The position numbers and the translations under genes were made by a program. 64,000 bases of DNA from Lachnospiraceae bacterium (GTDB lineage: Bacteria > Bacillota > Clostridia > Lachnospirales > Lachnospiraceae): the NCBI GenBank assembly GCA_022792295.1, contig JAAWAR010000028.1, positions 25,842-89,841 on the forward strand, written 5' to 3'. Position 1 is the first letter of the stretch. Every line of letters starts with the position of its first letter. The notes below the pieces were generated by a model that made no database searches, was not told where the DNA came from, and was given only the letters and a program-made list of their open reading frames with translations. Positions 48,515 to 58,483 of this stretch are shown piece after piece.

Positions 48515-49114
48515 TTGACCATCGACCTGAAATTACAGCGGTTCGAGGAAATCTGTCTTGGAGATGCAAAAAGACAGTATGACGAGGCCGTATCCGAATA
48601 TACGGACCGCCAGGAATCACTTTTTGACGAATATCAGAAAAAGGCCAAAATTCTGGCCGAGCAGCATCTCCAGGCAGAAACAGAAAAAATCCGCCGGAAT
48701 CTGAACCGAGAGCTGTCCGTGAACCAGATTGCGATCCGCCGTACCTGCAGCCAAAAGCAGGCAATGCTTCGTGAGGAACTGTTCGCAAAGCTCCGTCAAA
48801 AGCTGAAACGCTTTATGGAGACCTCCGGCTATGAAAAACTCCTGGAACACCAGATCAGACAGGCAAAGGAATTTGCAGGCGGCGACGAAATCCATATATA
48901 CATGGACCCGGCCGACGAACGTTTTAGAGATATTCTGTCCCAAAAAACAGGCTGTGAGATCCGTATCAGCCAGTATCCGTTCTTTGGCGGCACACGGGCG
49001 GTTATCTCATCCAGAAATATTCTCATCGACAACTCGTTCGAGACCCGCCTAAAAGACGCCGAAGAAAATTTCCAGTTCACGTTAGGAGGATGGAAGCATG
49101 ACGGCAACAGGTAA
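48515..49114 (+). CDS. ntpE: V-type ATPase subunit E, TTG start
   Basis: 199 aa, N-terminal long helix (Glu/Lys/Gln/Arg-rich) and a C-terminal globular domain (about 110-199). Subunit E joins A/B to the membrane part through the peripheral stalk. The start is TTG 48515: a perfect GAGGTGA Shine-Dalgarno (48503-48509) lies five bases upstream. The track's GTG 48506 is inside that site. It overlaps subunit A by 17 bp, with the A-gene binding site GGAGGATGG inside its end. Confidence 0.85.
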   Translation: MTIDLKLQRFEEICLGDAKRQYDEAVSEYTDRQESLFDEYQKKAKILAEQHLQAETEKIRRNLNRELSVNQIAIRRTCSQKQAMLREELFAKLRQKLKRFMETSGYEKLLEHQIRQAKEFAGGDEIHIYMDPADERFRDILSQKTGCEIRISQYPFFGGTRAVISSRNILIDNSFETRLKDAEENFQFTLGGWKHDGNR

Positions 49115-50864
49115 AATTTATGGCATCAACGGTCCCATCGTCTATCTGGCAGGCGATTTCGGCTTCCAAATGAACGAAATGGTCTATGTGGGCGAGGAAC
49201 GGCTTGTAGGCGAGGTAATCGGTCTGACCTCCGAGCGGACTACCATCCAGGTCTACGAGGAGACTACAGGTTTAAAGCCTGGCACACCGGTCGTTGGGAC
49301 GGGAGCTCCTGTCTCCGTCACATTGGCTCCCGGCATCCTCACAAATATTTTTGACGGGATCGAGCGTCCTTTAGGCGCGATTTTGGAGGAAAGCGGATGC
49401 TATATCGGCCGCGGCGTCCATGTCCCCTCTCTCGACAAACAGAAAAAATGGCAGACGCATATAACGGCAGAAGCGGGAACCTATCTCTATCCGGGAAGTG
49501 TGATTGCCGAGGTTCCGGAAACACGCGCCATCACACATAAGATCATGGTTCCCCCCGGTGTCGAAGGACGTGTCCTTTCCGTGGTTCCCGACGGGATTTA
49601 CACGATCGAGGAACCGCTCGTGACTTTGCAGACGCGAGACAAAGAAGAAATCGTCCTTACCATGACACAGAAATGGCCGATCCGGGCGCCGCGGCCCACG
49701 AGCCGCCGCTATCCCATATCCCGGCCGCTTGTCACGGGCCAGCGGATCGTTGACACGCTGTTTCCGCTTGCCAAAGGAGGCACAGCCGCGATTCCCGGCG
49801 GTTTCGGAACCGGAAAAACCATGATGCAGCATCAGATTGCCAAATGGTCCGACGCTGACATTATCATCTACATCGGCTGCGGCGAGCGCGGAAACGAGAT
49901 GACACAGGTCCTGGAAGAATTTGGTGAGCTGACAGATCCAAAAACGGGAAATCCATTGATGGAGCGTACGACGTTAATCGCCAATACCTCCAATATGCCG
50001 GTGGCTGCCAGGGAAGCAAGCCTGTATGCCGGCCTTACTTTGGCAGAATATTACCGCGATATGGGGTATCATGTCGCAATCATGGCCGACTCCACCTCCC
50101 GCTGGGCTGAGGCGTTACGAGAGTTATCCGGACGCCTTGAGGAAATGCCGGCCGAAGAAGGCTTCCCTGCCTATCTGGCATCACGTCTCTCCCAGTTTTA
50201 TGAACGTGCCGGCATCGTAGAAACTTTAAACGGCAGCGAGGGCTCCGTCTCGATCATCGGTGCAGTCTCGCCTCAGGGAGGTGACTTTTCCGAGCCCGTC
50301 ACACAGAACACAAAGCGGTTTGTCCGCTGCTTCTGGGGGCTTGATAAGAGTCTGGCCTATGCGCGCCACTTTCCGGCCATCCAGTGGCTCACCAGCTATT
50401 CCGAATATCTTTCCGATTTGTCCGGCTGGTATTCTGAATATGTAGACAAACGCTTTGTCACCTACCGGAATGAACTGATTATGCTTTTAAATCAGGAAAG
50501 CAATCTGATGGAGATCGTAAAGCTCATCGGCTCGGATGTGCTGCCTGACGATCAAAAGCTTGTATTGGAAATCGCAAGGGTAATCCGGCTCGGCTTTTTA
50601 CAACAGAATGCCTTCCACAAGGATGACACTTGCGTACCGTTAAAAAAGCAATTTAAAATGATGGAGATCATCCTTTATCTTTATAAGAAAGCCCGCTCTC
50701 TGATTGCCATGGGAATGCCGATGTCTGTCCTTAAAGAGGAGCCGATCTTTGAACGTGTGATCGCAATCAAATATGATGTGCCAAACGACAGGCTGGAGCT
50801 GTTTGACAGATATAGAGAGCAAATTGATGATTTCTACAACTCTGTCATCGAGAGAAACGCATAA
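49098..50864 (+). CDS. ntpA: V-type ATPase catalytic subunit A
   Basis: 588 aa, the ATP-hydrolysing/synthesising subunit of the A3B3 head. P-loop GGFGTGKT at about 234-241; the bulge region before it is the A-type insertion (about 110-200). Further motifs: [16 protein letters not shown] and [23 protein letters not shown]. All catalytic residues appear intact. Start ATG 49098 with AGGAGGATGG, overlapping subunit E. In anaerobes these enzymes may run as ion pumps or synthases; direction is not decided by the sequence. Confidence 0.97.
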   Translation: MTATGKIYGINGPIVYLAGDFGFQMNEMVYVGEERLVGEVIGLTSERTTIQVYEETTGLKPGTPVVGTGAPVSVTLAPGILTNIFDGIERPLGAILEESGCYIGRGVHVPSLDKQKKWQTHITAEAGTYLYPGSVIAEVPETRAITHKIMVPPGVEGRVLSVVPDGIYTIEEPLVTLQTRDKEEIVLTMTQKWPIRAPRPTSRRYPISRPLVTGQRIVDTLFPLAKGGTAAIPGGFGTGKTMMQHQIAKWSDADIIIYIGCGERGNEMTQVLEEFGELTDPKTGNPLMERTTLIANTSNMPVAAREASLYAGLTLAEYYRDMGYHVAIMADSTSRWAEALRELSGRLEEMPAEEGFPAYLASRLSQFYERAGIVETLNGSEGSVSIIGAVSPQGGDFSEPVTQNTKRFVRCFWGLDKSLAYARHFPAIQWLTSYSEYLSDLSGWYSEYVDKRFVTYRNELIMLLNQESNLMEIVKLIGSDVLPDDQKLVLEIARVIRLGFLQQNAFHKDDTCVPLKKQFKMMEIILYLYKKARSLIAMGMPMSVLKEEPIFERVIAIKYDVPNDRLELFDRYREQIDDFYNSVIERNA

Positions 50865-50876
50865 GGGGGTTGCGCT

Positions 50877-52280
50877 ATGGCAATCGAATATTTGGGCTTA
50901 AGCTCTTTAAATGGACCTTTGGCCGTCTTAGAAGGAGTCTCGGGAGCGGCTTATGACGAGATTGTTGAAATGACGGTCAATGAAACACAAAAGAAACTCG
51001 GACGGATCATTGAGGTCTATGAAGACAAAGCCGTGATCCAGGTCTTTGGAGGGACCGAAAACATGGCTCTGCGAAATACGCACACCCGCCTGACTGGCCA
51101 TCCCATGGAAATCGGCGTCTCCCCTGACATGCTCGGACGCACTTTCGACGGTCTCGGCAACCCCATTGACGGTCTCGGGCCTATCCAGCCTGAAATGCGT
51201 CTGGATGTAAACGGCAAGCCGTTAAATCCTGTGGCACGCGAATATCCGCGTGATTATATCCGTACCGGGATCTCCGCCATTGATGGATTGACGACTCTGA
51301 TTCGCGGACAGAAACTCCCTATTTTCTCCGGAAACGGCCTGCCCCATAACGAGCTGGCGGCACAGCTTGTCATGCAGTCCTCTCTCGGAGACAATTCGGA
51401 TGAAAAATTTGCTGTTGTGTTTGCCGCAATGGGTGTCAAATATGACGTAGCGGAATATTTTGAACGCGTTTTCAGAGAGAGCGGTGTCATTGACCATGTG
51501 GCTATGTTCATAAATCTTGCCAACGACCCGGTCGTAGAGCGTTTGATTACGCCAAAGGTGGCGCTAACCGCCGCGGAATACCTGGCTTTTGAAAAAGGCA
51601 TGCATATTCTGGTGATCATGACGGATATGACCTCTTATGCCGAGGCAATGCGCGAGGTCTCCTCCTCAAAAGGTGAGATTCCTTCCAGAAAGGGGTTTCC
51701 GGGCTATCTGTATAGTGACCTGGCCTCTCTGTATGAGCGCGCCGGTATCGTAGCGGGAAGAAAAGGTTCTGTGACACAAATTCCGATCCTTACAATGCCG
51801 AACGACGACATCACACATCCGATTCCCGATCTGACCGGATATATTACGGAGGGACAGATCGTTTTGGATCGTACCCTGCACGGCCAGTCCATTTATCCGC
51901 CAATCCACGTCCTTCCTTCGCTGTCACGGTTAATGAAAGACGGCATCGGAAGCGGTTTTACGAGAGAGGACCATCAGGCTGTGGCAAACCAGCTCTTTTC
52001 CTGCTATGCAAGGGTCGGCGATGCAAGGGCCCTGGCGTCGGTAATCGGTGAAGATGAGCTATCCCCTATTGACAAAAAATATCTCGTCTTCGGCCGGGAA
52101 TTTGAGCAGCGCTTCGTCGGGCAGGCGCTTCATGACAACCGAACCATTCTGGACACGCTGACGCTTGGCTGGGACCTTCTGGGGCTCCTGCCAAGAGAGG
52201 AATTAGACCGAATCGATACGAAGCTTCTTGACCAATACTATAAGCCGACCGAGATTTCTGACGGGGAGATGAACGCATGA
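50877..52280 (+). CDS. ntpB: V-type ATPase subunit B
   Basis: 467 aa, the regulatory nucleotide-binding partner of A. It has the degenerate P-loop region [13 protein letters not shown] in place of a GxxxxGKT motif, and the signatures [35 protein letters not shown] and the C-terminal [11 protein letters not shown]. Standard length. Start ATG 50877 after AAGGGGGTTG, 12 bp past subunit A. Its stop TGA overlaps the ATG of subunit D. Confidence 0.97.
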   Translation: MAIEYLGLSSLNGPLAVLEGVSGAAYDEIVEMTVNETQKKLGRIIEVYEDKAVIQVFGGTENMALRNTHTRLTGHPMEIGVSPDMLGRTFDGLGNPIDGLGPIQPEMRLDVNGKPLNPVAREYPRDYIRTGISAIDGLTTLIRGQKLPIFSGNGLPHNELAAQLVMQSSLGDNSDEKFAVVFAAMGVKYDVAEYFERVFRESGVIDHVAMFINLANDPVVERLITPKVALTAAEYLAFEKGMHILVIMTDMTSYAEAMREVSSSKGEIPSRKGFPGYLYSDLASLYERAGIVAGRKGSVTQIPILTMPNDDITHPIPDLTGYITEGQIVLDRTLHGQSIYPPIHVLPSLSRLMKDGIGSGFTREDHQAVANQLFSCYARVGDARALASVIGEDELSPIDKKYLVFGREFEQRFVGQALHDNRTILDTLTLGWDLLGLLPREELDRIDTKLLDQYYKPTEISDGEMNA

Positions 52281-52900
52281 CACCCGCAATGTTCCCGACA
52301 AAGGGTAATTTAATTCTGGCAAAAAATTCTCTGGCGCTGGCCTCCCAGGGATACGGGCTCATGGACAAAAAAAGAAATATCCTCCTGCGAGAGCTTACAG
52401 CGTTAATCGACAGAGCTAAAGGCATTCAGTCCGAGATTGACTCCACCTTTACGTCCGCCTACCGGGCCCTGCAAAAAGCCAATATCGCACTCGGCATCCA
52501 TTTTGTCGAGGAGATTGCCGAGTCGATTCCCGTTGAGGCGTCTATCCGCGTCAAGGCGCGCAGTGTTATGGGTACAGAAATTCCCCTTGTGGAATTTACT
52601 CCTGTTGTTCACACGAAACCGCCCTATTCCTTTTTCAGCACGGATGCCTCCCTGGATGAAGCCGTCCGGGCCTTCGAGAAAGTAAAGGAACTTATGGCTG
52701 AGCTTTCTGCAGTGGAAATATCGGCCTATCGGCTTGCGGAGAGTATCCGAAAGACACAGAAGCGGGCTAACGCCTTAAAAAATATTACAATCCCGGTTTA
52801 CCAGAAGCTTGTAGCCGACATCACCAACGCGCTCGAGGAAAAGGAACGGGAAGAATTTACCCGGTTAAAGGTTATTAAACGTAACGGGGAACGCTGCTAA
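52277..52900 (+). CDS. ntpD: V-type ATPase subunit D
   Basis: 207 aa. Two long helices flank a short middle region, the layout of the central-stalk rotor subunit D. N-terminal [28 protein letters not shown] is typical, and the C-terminal helix has [19 protein letters not shown] overlap with the B gene; last of the ATPase set. No terminator was recognised; the membrane protein gene follows 28 bp later and may be co-transcribed. Confidence 0.95.
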   Translation: MTPAMFPTKGNLILAKNSLALASQGYGLMDKKRNILLRELTALIDRAKGIQSEIDSTFTSAYRALQKANIALGIHFVEEIAESIPVEASIRVKARSVMGTEIPLVEFTPVVHTKPPYSFFSTDASLDEAVRAFEKVKELMAELSAVEISAYRLAESIRKTQKRANALKNITIPVYQKLVADITNALEEKEREEFTRLKVIKRNGERC

Positions 52901-52928
52901 AACTGTCAACACCAAACGGAGTACACGC

Positions 52929-53645
52929 ATGAAAACAAAAACCGTCTGGATCTATCCTGCAGGCATCCTCTGCGCCGTCTGCTTTCTTCTGGCATTTCTC
53001 ATCACAGCCATTGAAGCGGTCGCCTACTGGACGCCCGGGTATTATGAAAAAGAATATACGAAATATGAGGTTTTAAACGATCTGCCGGAAATGACCATGG
53101 AGGATCTTCTGGAAGTGACTGATGAAATGATGGCTTTCCTGCGCGGAAAACGCCCGGATCTGCATGTCTTTACGACCATGGGGGGCGAATACCGTGAGTT
53201 CTTCAACGCAAGGGAGATTGCACATATGGAGGATGTACGGACGCTGTTTATCGGCGGCCTGTGGCTCAGGCGCATCTGCCTTCTTCTTGCTGCGTCCCTG
53301 ATTGGCGCATATGGCTTTCTGCGTCCAAAAAGTTGTCCGCGGGGGGCCTTCTCAAGGGCACTCTGCGTGGGAACCGGCGCATTTTTTGCGGTATCGTTCC
53401 TGATCGCCGGACTTATAGCTACAGATTTTTCTAAATATTTTGTGGTTTTTCACCGTATCTTTTTCCGAAACGACCTTTGGATTCTTGACCCGCGGACCGA
53501 TATGCTCATCAATATTGTTCCGGAACCCTTTTTTATGGATACGGCATTTCGTATCGGCGTTCTGTTTGCCGTCATGTCCGGTGTTTTTTTCGCCATAAAT
53601 TTTTTGATCGGCTTTATGCATCGTAAGGCGGCGTTGTCTTTTTGA
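52929..53645 (+). CDS. TIGR01906 (DUF1461) family integral membrane protein
   Basis: 238 aa. Transmembrane segments at about 10-30, 115-135, 150-170 and 205-230, with an N-terminal extracytoplasmic loop holding NAREIAHMEDVR, the block typical of TIGR01906/DUF1461. Function unknown in the family. Start has AACGGAG upstream. It lies between subunit D and a D,D-carboxypeptidase, apparently part of the same strand-wise run. The next gene's promoter lies in its 3' end. Confidence 0.8.
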   Translation: MKTKTVWIYPAGILCAVCFLLAFLITAIEAVAYWTPGYYEKEYTKYEVLNDLPEMTMEDLLEVTDEMMAFLRGKRPDLHVFTTMGGEYREFFNAREIAHMEDVRTLFIGGLWLRRICLLLAASLIGAYGFLRPKSCPRGAFSRALCVGTGAFFAVSFLIAGLIATDFSKYFVVFHRIFFRNDLWILDPRTDMLINIVPEPFFMDTAFRIGVLFAVMSGVFFAINFLIGFMHRKAALSF

Positions 53646-53662
53646 ACAGGATGTGATATACT
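53634..53662 (+). promoter_or_regulatory. promoter of the carboxypeptidase gene, almost abutting its start codon
   Basis: TTGTCT (53634-53639), 17-bp spacer, TATACT (53657-53662). Only six bases separate the -10 from the ATG at 53669, so a transcript from here would be leaderless or nearly so. The nearest purine run (AGGATG) is too far from the ATG to be a good ribosome binding site. Confidence 0.55.
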
Positions 53663-53668
53663 GAATCC

Positions 53669-55201
53669 ATGAAAAAATTCTTCAGTTTTTTTCTTTGTCT
53701 CGCTCTTTTTACGGGCCTTTTAAGGACCTCAGCTTATGCCGATACCGCATGGCCTTCCAATATCTCCATTCAGGCAGACGGCGGCGTTGTAATCGACGCG
53801 CGCTCCGGCGCGGTGCTGTATGGGAAAAACATACATGAATCGTATTATCCGGCCAGTATCACAAAGATTCTCACAGCGCTCATCATCATAGAGAACTGCG
53901 ACCTTGACGATACGGTGACCTTTTCCCATACCGCCGTTCATTCACTTGAGGCGAATGCGACCATACTGGGGGCACGGGCCGGCGATAAGCTGAGTGTACG
54001 CGACTGCTTATATGCGTTGCTTTTACAGTCTGCCAACGAGGTTGCCAACGCGTTAGCGGAGCATTGCTCCGGTAGCATTGAGGAATTTGCAGAATTAATG
54101 AACCGAAAAGCCGAAACTTTAGGCTGTACGGGAACGCATTTTGCAAACCCGAGCGGGCTGAATAACGAGAACCATTATACCACGGCCTATGATATGGCAT
54201 TGATTGCGAAAGCTGCTTTTGACAATCCTGTTTTTGTGGAGATTGATAAAACCACTTATTATGATGTTCCGCCCGGACAGCTTCAACAGTATCCGGACGG
54301 CTGGCGCTATTACACTCACCACAAAATGCTCAAAAAAAGCGATGCCGCTTATTATAATGGAATCTTAGGCGGCAAAACCGGTTATACCATCCTGGCCGGC
54401 AACACGCTCGTGACCTGTGCCGAACGTGAAGACCTAAAATTGATTGCTGTCGTCTTAAACGGGCATTCAACCCATTATGACGACACAAAGACGATGCTGG
54501 ACTTTGGCTTTAAAAATTTTAAATCTGTCTCTATTGCCGAAAAGGACAGCACCTATGAAAAGGTTGAAAACGATCTGACGATTGCCGGAATCTTTCCGGG
54601 AAACGCGATTCGTCTCTCTATTGACAAAAGCAGTGTCATTACGCTCCCGGTCAACGGGGACTTTGCGGATGTGACCTCAGCCTTGGATTACAGTCTGAAT
54701 CAAAATGCGCCGGATACAGCGGTCGCACGCATTGACTATATGTATGGGGAACGCAAGGTCGGGGAAGCCTACCTGGAGGCAAATGTCTCTGCCGGATACA
54801 CGCCTGGGCTCGTTGAAATGCCAAAGGCCTCCGGACTGGGTACGGGAAGCACGATCGAAATAACTGCCAAGGCACAGGAGGAAACATTTCCTCCAAATGC
54901 AGAAGCCGTACCGGAGACAGAGACCGCTCCTGAAAAGCCTGTAATTCCTCATGCATTTCAGGTTTTGATTTACGTGATTCTTGTCATGGCCCTTCTGGCC
55001 GCTGCTTTTTCCGCTGTCTTTGGCATTCTCAGCCATCAGGCCCGCAAGGAGCAGCGTGAGCTTTTGGAGCGGCGTGAACGCCGGGAAAAACGGCGCAGGG
55101 AATGGGGATATTCACAGTCCGAGTTCGATCTGCTCATACAGCAGCATGTAAGAGACAAAGACAACGCACAGAAAAAACGGCGGTTTTTTGGCAGATTTTA
55201 A
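53669..55201 (+). CDS. D-alanyl-D-alanine carboxypeptidase (peptidase S11)
   Basis: 510 aa low-molecular-weight penicillin-binding protein trimming the fifth residue of peptidoglycan stem peptides. A signal peptide (about 1-25) precedes the catalytic domain, which has SITK (Ser63, Lys66), SAN (121-123) and KTG (236-238). A second C-terminal beta domain (about 290-400) follows, then a transmembrane helix near 432-455 and a basic tail (RRERREKRRRE). Most relatives use an amphipathic helix, so a true C-terminal TM segment is notable. No convincing Shine-Dalgarno precedes it. Confidence 0.93.
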   Translation: MKKFFSFFLCLALFTGLLRTSAYADTAWPSNISIQADGGVVIDARSGAVLYGKNIHESYYPASITKILTALIIIENCDLDDTVTFSHTAVHSLEANATILGARAGDKLSVRDCLYALLLQSANEVANALAEHCSGSIEEFAELMNRKAETLGCTGTHFANPSGLNNENHYTTAYDMALIAKAAFDNPVFVEIDKTTYYDVPPGQLQQYPDGWRYYTHHKMLKKSDAAYYNGILGGKTGYTILAGNTLVTCAEREDLKLIAVVLNGHSTHYDDTKTMLDFGFKNFKSVSIAEKDSTYEKVENDLTIAGIFPGNAIRLSIDKSSVITLPVNGDFADVTSALDYSLNQNAPDTAVARIDYMYGERKVGEAYLEANVSAGYTPGLVEMPKASGLGTGSTIEITAKAQEETFPPNAEAVPETETAPEKPVIPHAFQVLIYVILVMALLAAAFSAVFGILSHQARKEQRELLERRERREKRRREWGYSQSEFDLLIQQHVRDKDNAQKKRRFFGRF

Positions 55202-55213
55202 TCGTGGCAATCT

Positions 55214-55263
55214 AAAAAGGCAAAACCAGACCTGGATTACTCCGGATCCGGTTTTGCCTTTTT
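55214..55263. terminator. terminator shared by the carboxypeptidase and exonuclease genes
   Basis: Perfect 14-bp arms AAAAAGGCAAAACC (55214-55227) and complement (55250-55263) around a 22-nt loop, ending in T5 on plus. The right arm lies within the last codons of the minus-strand exonuclease. Confidence 0.85.
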
Positions 55264-56214
55264 GGTTTTTCCGCGCTCCGAATTTCGAAGCTTGGTTTCT
55301 TCTTTTTTCTTAACTACTAGCTTTACGCCTTCATCGCCCACGAGTTTTTCCGTCCGCACCGCAAAAACCTCGCCGGACTCGGTCTTCTTCATCCGAATTT
55401 TGGCCTTTATGGGTCCATGCTCCGGGCAGACGGCCAGACACAGGTAAAACCGCTGGCCGTAGGAAAACCAGCGAATCTTCTTTCGCAACATCCGGTGGCA
55501 TTTGTAGCAGATCACATCCGTAACCCGCTTATCCGCCATGGCATCCTCCTTGGTCGGAAACGATCGGGATACAAACTTCGAATACTTCGGAAATTCCAGC
55601 GTGAACTCCTCTTTTTTTGTCTGCGGCACATGATAATAGTCTACAGAGACGTACTCCTGCACCGCCGTAAAGTCCAGCATAGTCAGAATTTTCGCCGTAT
55701 ACTCCGCATCCTCCAGCGCACGGTGAAACGGCTGCCTGGCTTCGATTTCGAGTTTCTTTACGGCCTCGTCCAATGATTCCCTGCTTTTTCCATCCGAGTA
55801 GCAAAGACTATACAGCTTTTGAACGTCATAAAACAAAAACGGCTGCGGAAACGCAATCTCCATCTCATGATAAGACATATTTCTCTGGAGCTCTGTCAGA
55901 TCCATGCTGCCCCAGGTACAAAAAAACACTTCCCCGCCGCACCAGTCCAAAAATTCTTCCATGGCCTGCACAAACGGGTAGCCCTGATTGGCAAGCTCCT
56001 GTGTGGTTGCGTGGGTCATCTCCGCAATGATCGGATGGAGCCTTGGATAGACGCAGGGCCGAATCAGCCGGTGGAATTCTGACACTTTCTCAAACTTTTC
56101 GTTTAGCTTTACAGCCCCGATCTCAAAAATTTCAAAGGGAAGGCATTCCAGAGACTCCTCCTTACCTGCAGAGCTCTGATTCCATTCCAGGTCAAATACA
56201 ATAAAATCCTTCAT
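55237..56214 (-). CDS. DnaQ-type 3'-5' exonuclease
   Basis: 325 aa. The exonuclease domain spans about 1-185 with acidic motif I DLEW (FIVFDLEWNQ), motif II near TWGSMDLTEL and motif III HRALEDAEYT, giving a DEDDh nuclease. The C-terminal region holds CYKCHRML plus a later Cys-rich CPEHG, possibly a zinc ribbon. It ends in a Lys/Arg/Glu-rich tail. An ATG ten codons earlier (56244) forms an ATGA overlap with the upstream gene's stop; 56214 is chosen because the family begins at that point. Role in DNA or RNA trimming unknown. Confidence 0.8.
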   Translation of the reverse strand: MKDFIVFDLEWNQSSAGKEESLECLPFEIFEIGAVKLNEKFEKVSEFHRLIRPCVYPRLHPIIAEMTHATTQELANQGYPFVQAMEEFLDWCGGEVFFCTWGSMDLTELQRNMSYHEMEIAFPQPFLFYDVQKLYSLCYSDGKSRESLDEAVKKLEIEARQPFHRALEDAEYTAKILTMLDFTAVQEYVSVDYYHVPQTKKEEFTLEFPKYSKFVSRSFPTKEDAMADKRVTDVICYKCHRMLRKKIRWFSYGQRFYLCLAVCPEHGPIKAKIRMKKTESGEVFAVRTEKLVGDEGVKLVVKKKEETKLRNSERGKTKKAKPDPE

Positions 56215-56240
56215 AGCAATCCCAGTATACGCAGACGGTA

Positions 56241-57614
56241 TCATTCTTTGGTTCTTGGAAGCTTTGCAAATGCCGTTTTGAGCTCCTCGTCGCTTGGAAC
56301 ATAGTCGCTCATTTGGCCGTCATTATATTTTTGATACGCCATCATATCAAAATAACCAGTTCCCGTCAAGCCAAAAACGATGTTTTTCACCTCACCGGTT
56401 TCCTTGCATTTGACTGCCTCATCGATTGCGACTTTGATCGCATGGCTGCTCTCCGGCGCCGGAAGGATTCCTTCGACTCTGGCAAAGGTCTCGGCCGCCT
56501 TAAATACCTCTGTCTGCTCCACACTCCTCGCAGTCAGAAGCCCCTGGTCATACAGCTCCGATACGGTCGCGCTCATCCCGTGATACCGTAGCCCTCCCGC
56601 ATGGTTTGCCGATGGAATGAAGCTGCTGCCAAGTGTATACATCTTTGACAGTGGACAGACCTTACCCGTATCACAGAAATCATAGGCGTAAACGCCCCGC
56701 GTAAGGCTCGGACACGAAGCCGGCTCCACGGCGATGATCTCATAATCGGCCTTACCCCGCAGCATGTCGCCTGCGAATGGGGAAATCAGGCCGCCTAAGT
56801 TGGAACCGCCCCCAGCGCAGCCGATAATCATATCTGCCTTAATGCCATATTTTTCAAGTGCCGTTTTTGTCTCCAGGCCGATTATCGACTGATGGAGCAG
56901 AACCTGGCTGAGCACAGAGCCAAGCACATAGCGATACCCTTCCTGCGTCATTGCCGCCTCCACGGCCTCAGAAATTGCACATCCGAGGCTTCCCGTAGTG
57001 CCGGGAAATTCTGCGTTGATTTGTCGGCCAACCTCTGTATGCATCGACGGGGATGGGGTCACTTTTGCACCGTATGTCCGCATAACCTCCCTTCTGAAGG
57101 GCTTCTGTTCATAAGAACACTTTACCATGTAAACCTGGCAGTCCAGATCAAAGTAAGAGCATGCCATTGAGAGCGCCGTTCCCCACTGACCTGCGCCTGT
57201 CTCGGTCGTCACACCTTTAAGTCCCTGCTTTTTCGCATAGTATGCCTGTGCGATGGCAGAATTTAATTTATGGCTTCCCGAAGTATTGTTTCCTTCAAAT
57301 TTATAGTATATATGTGCCGGGGTATCCAGCTTCTTTTCCAGGCAGTACGCCCGCACAAGCGGCGACGGACGGTACATACGGTAAAAGTCCCGGATTTCAT
57401 CCGGAATGTCGAAGTAAGGCGTGCTATCGTCAAGCTCCTGTCTGGCAAGCTCCTCGCAGAAGATTCCGGACAGCTCCTTTAAGGTGATGGGATTTAATGT
57501 GGCCGGATTTAAAAGCGGCGACGGCTTTTTCTTCATATCCGCCCGTACATTGTACCATTGCTTTGGCATCTCCTGTTCTTCCAGGTAAATTTTATAAGGG
57601 ATTTCCTGTTTCAT
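56241..57614 (-). CDS. TrpB2-like pyridoxal-phosphate enzyme
   Basis: 457 aa. It resembles the second group of tryptophan synthase beta chains (TrpB2), which join indole to serine but often act without TrpA. The PLP lysine lies in GSHKLNSA, the phosphate loop in GCAGGGSNLGG, and ETGAGQWG is present. The C-terminal part carries TGTGYFDM. No other trp gene is near, so indole scavenging or another beta-replacement role is possible. A promoter with extended -10 lies upstream, and the exonuclease gene overlaps its stop. Confidence 0.88.
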   Translation of the reverse strand: MKQEIPYKIYLEEQEMPKQWYNVRADMKKKPSPLLNPATLNPITLKELSGIFCEELARQELDDSTPYFDIPDEIRDFYRMYRPSPLVRAYCLEKKLDTPAHIYYKFEGNNTSGSHKLNSAIAQAYYAKKQGLKGVTTETGAGQWGTALSMACSYFDLDCQVYMVKCSYEQKPFRREVMRTYGAKVTPSPSMHTEVGRQINAEFPGTTGSLGCAISEAVEAAMTQEGYRYVLGSVLSQVLLHQSIIGLETKTALEKYGIKADMIIGCAGGGSNLGGLISPFAGDMLRGKADYEIIAVEPASCPSLTRGVYAYDFCDTGKVCPLSKMYTLGSSFIPSANHAGGLRYHGMSATVSELYDQGLLTARSVEQTEVFKAAETFARVEGILPAPESSHAIKVAIDEAVKCKETGEVKNIVFGLTGTGYFDMMAYQKYNDGQMSDYVPSDEELKTAFAKLPRTKE

Positions 57615-57659
57615 TTTGACTCGTTCCTTTCTTCCTGGTATTTTTCTTCTGCCTTCTCT

Positions 57660-57687
57660 ATTCTAGCAGACGAAAGAAGAATTGCAA
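57660..57687 (-). promoter_or_regulatory. promoter of the TrpB2-exonuclease unit
   Basis: Minus strand TTGCAA (57682-57687), 16-bp spacer, TGCTAGAAT extended -10 (TAGAAT at 57660-57665), 46 bp before the ATG. Confidence 0.7.
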
Positions 57688-57733
57688 AGGGGATTCGTGC
57701 AAAAACAGGAAAAAAGGCCAGGAGAGCCGTAAA

Positions 57734-58483
57734 TCAGCGAACTTCCCACTTGAAAAACCGGACAGAAATTCCCGCACAGATGCCGGTGACGACAGCCATA
57801 GTACAAACCAGAATCCAGCCCTTATCCACAGGAATTCCAAGAAACACCTTCTTCATCAACTGAATTCCCTGAACCATTGGAAACATAGATACAATTCTTT
57901 GTATACCCTCTGGCATAATTTCAAAGGGAATCGTGGTTCCCGAAAAAATCAACATTGGAAAATACAAAAAGCAGGCAATCAAACCCGCACTTTTCGTATT
58001 GTTTGCAACACCGCCTGCCATCATTCCAATACTCAGAGTTGATACCATTGTGAACAGCCAGCTTCCCATGAAAGCAGGCAAAGAGCCGCGCACTCGTATC
58101 TTGCAAAATACGGAAGCTGCAGCAGCCAGGGTAAGCAGAAAGGCAAGACAATAGAGCATATAAACGGTAAATTCCACCGCCAGAAGCTTAACAGGGCTGA
58201 CAGGTGTGACCCAAAACCGTTTCAGAACTCCCCTCTCCCGGTATTCCGATACTGCCAGAGGGAGGCCCATTAATCCCCCGGCACAGATTGAAATGGCACA
58301 TAGCGCACCAAAAGATTGTTCTATAAAGGTATACTCCAATCCTTTGCCTGCAGGCTTTGTCCCATAGATTAAACCCAGAAAAAGCATGACGACTAACGGC
58401 ATCAAAACAGCAGAAATTATCATGTTCATATTTCTGAAAGTAAGCTTCAGTTCATATTTTAAAAGAATACCAAAGGATCTCAT
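57734..58483 (-). CDS. ABC-2 type transporter permease
   Basis: 249 aa membrane protein of the ABC-2 export family, with about six hydrophobic segments and the cytoplasmic block LPLAVSEYRERGVLKRFWVTP typical of these permeases. It overlaps the end of the ATPase gene by an ATGA. The frame is intact although its ATPase partner is not. The family exports drugs, antibiotics or lipids. The gene is AT-richer than the neighbours left of 57.6 kb. It may be non-functional if the ATPase cannot be made. Confidence 0.85.
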   Translation of the reverse strand: MRSFGILLKYELKLTFRNMNMIISAVLMPLVVMLFLGLIYGTKPAGKGLEYTFIEQSFGALCAISICAGGLMGLPLAVSEYRERGVLKRFWVTPVSPVKLLAVEFTVYMLYCLAFLLTLAAAASVFCKIRVRGSLPAFMGSWLFTMVSTLSIGMMAGGVANNTKSAGLIACFLYFPMLIFSGTTIPFEIMPEGIQRIVSMFPMVQGIQLMKKVFLGIPVDKGWILVCTMAVVTGICAGISVRFFKWEVR

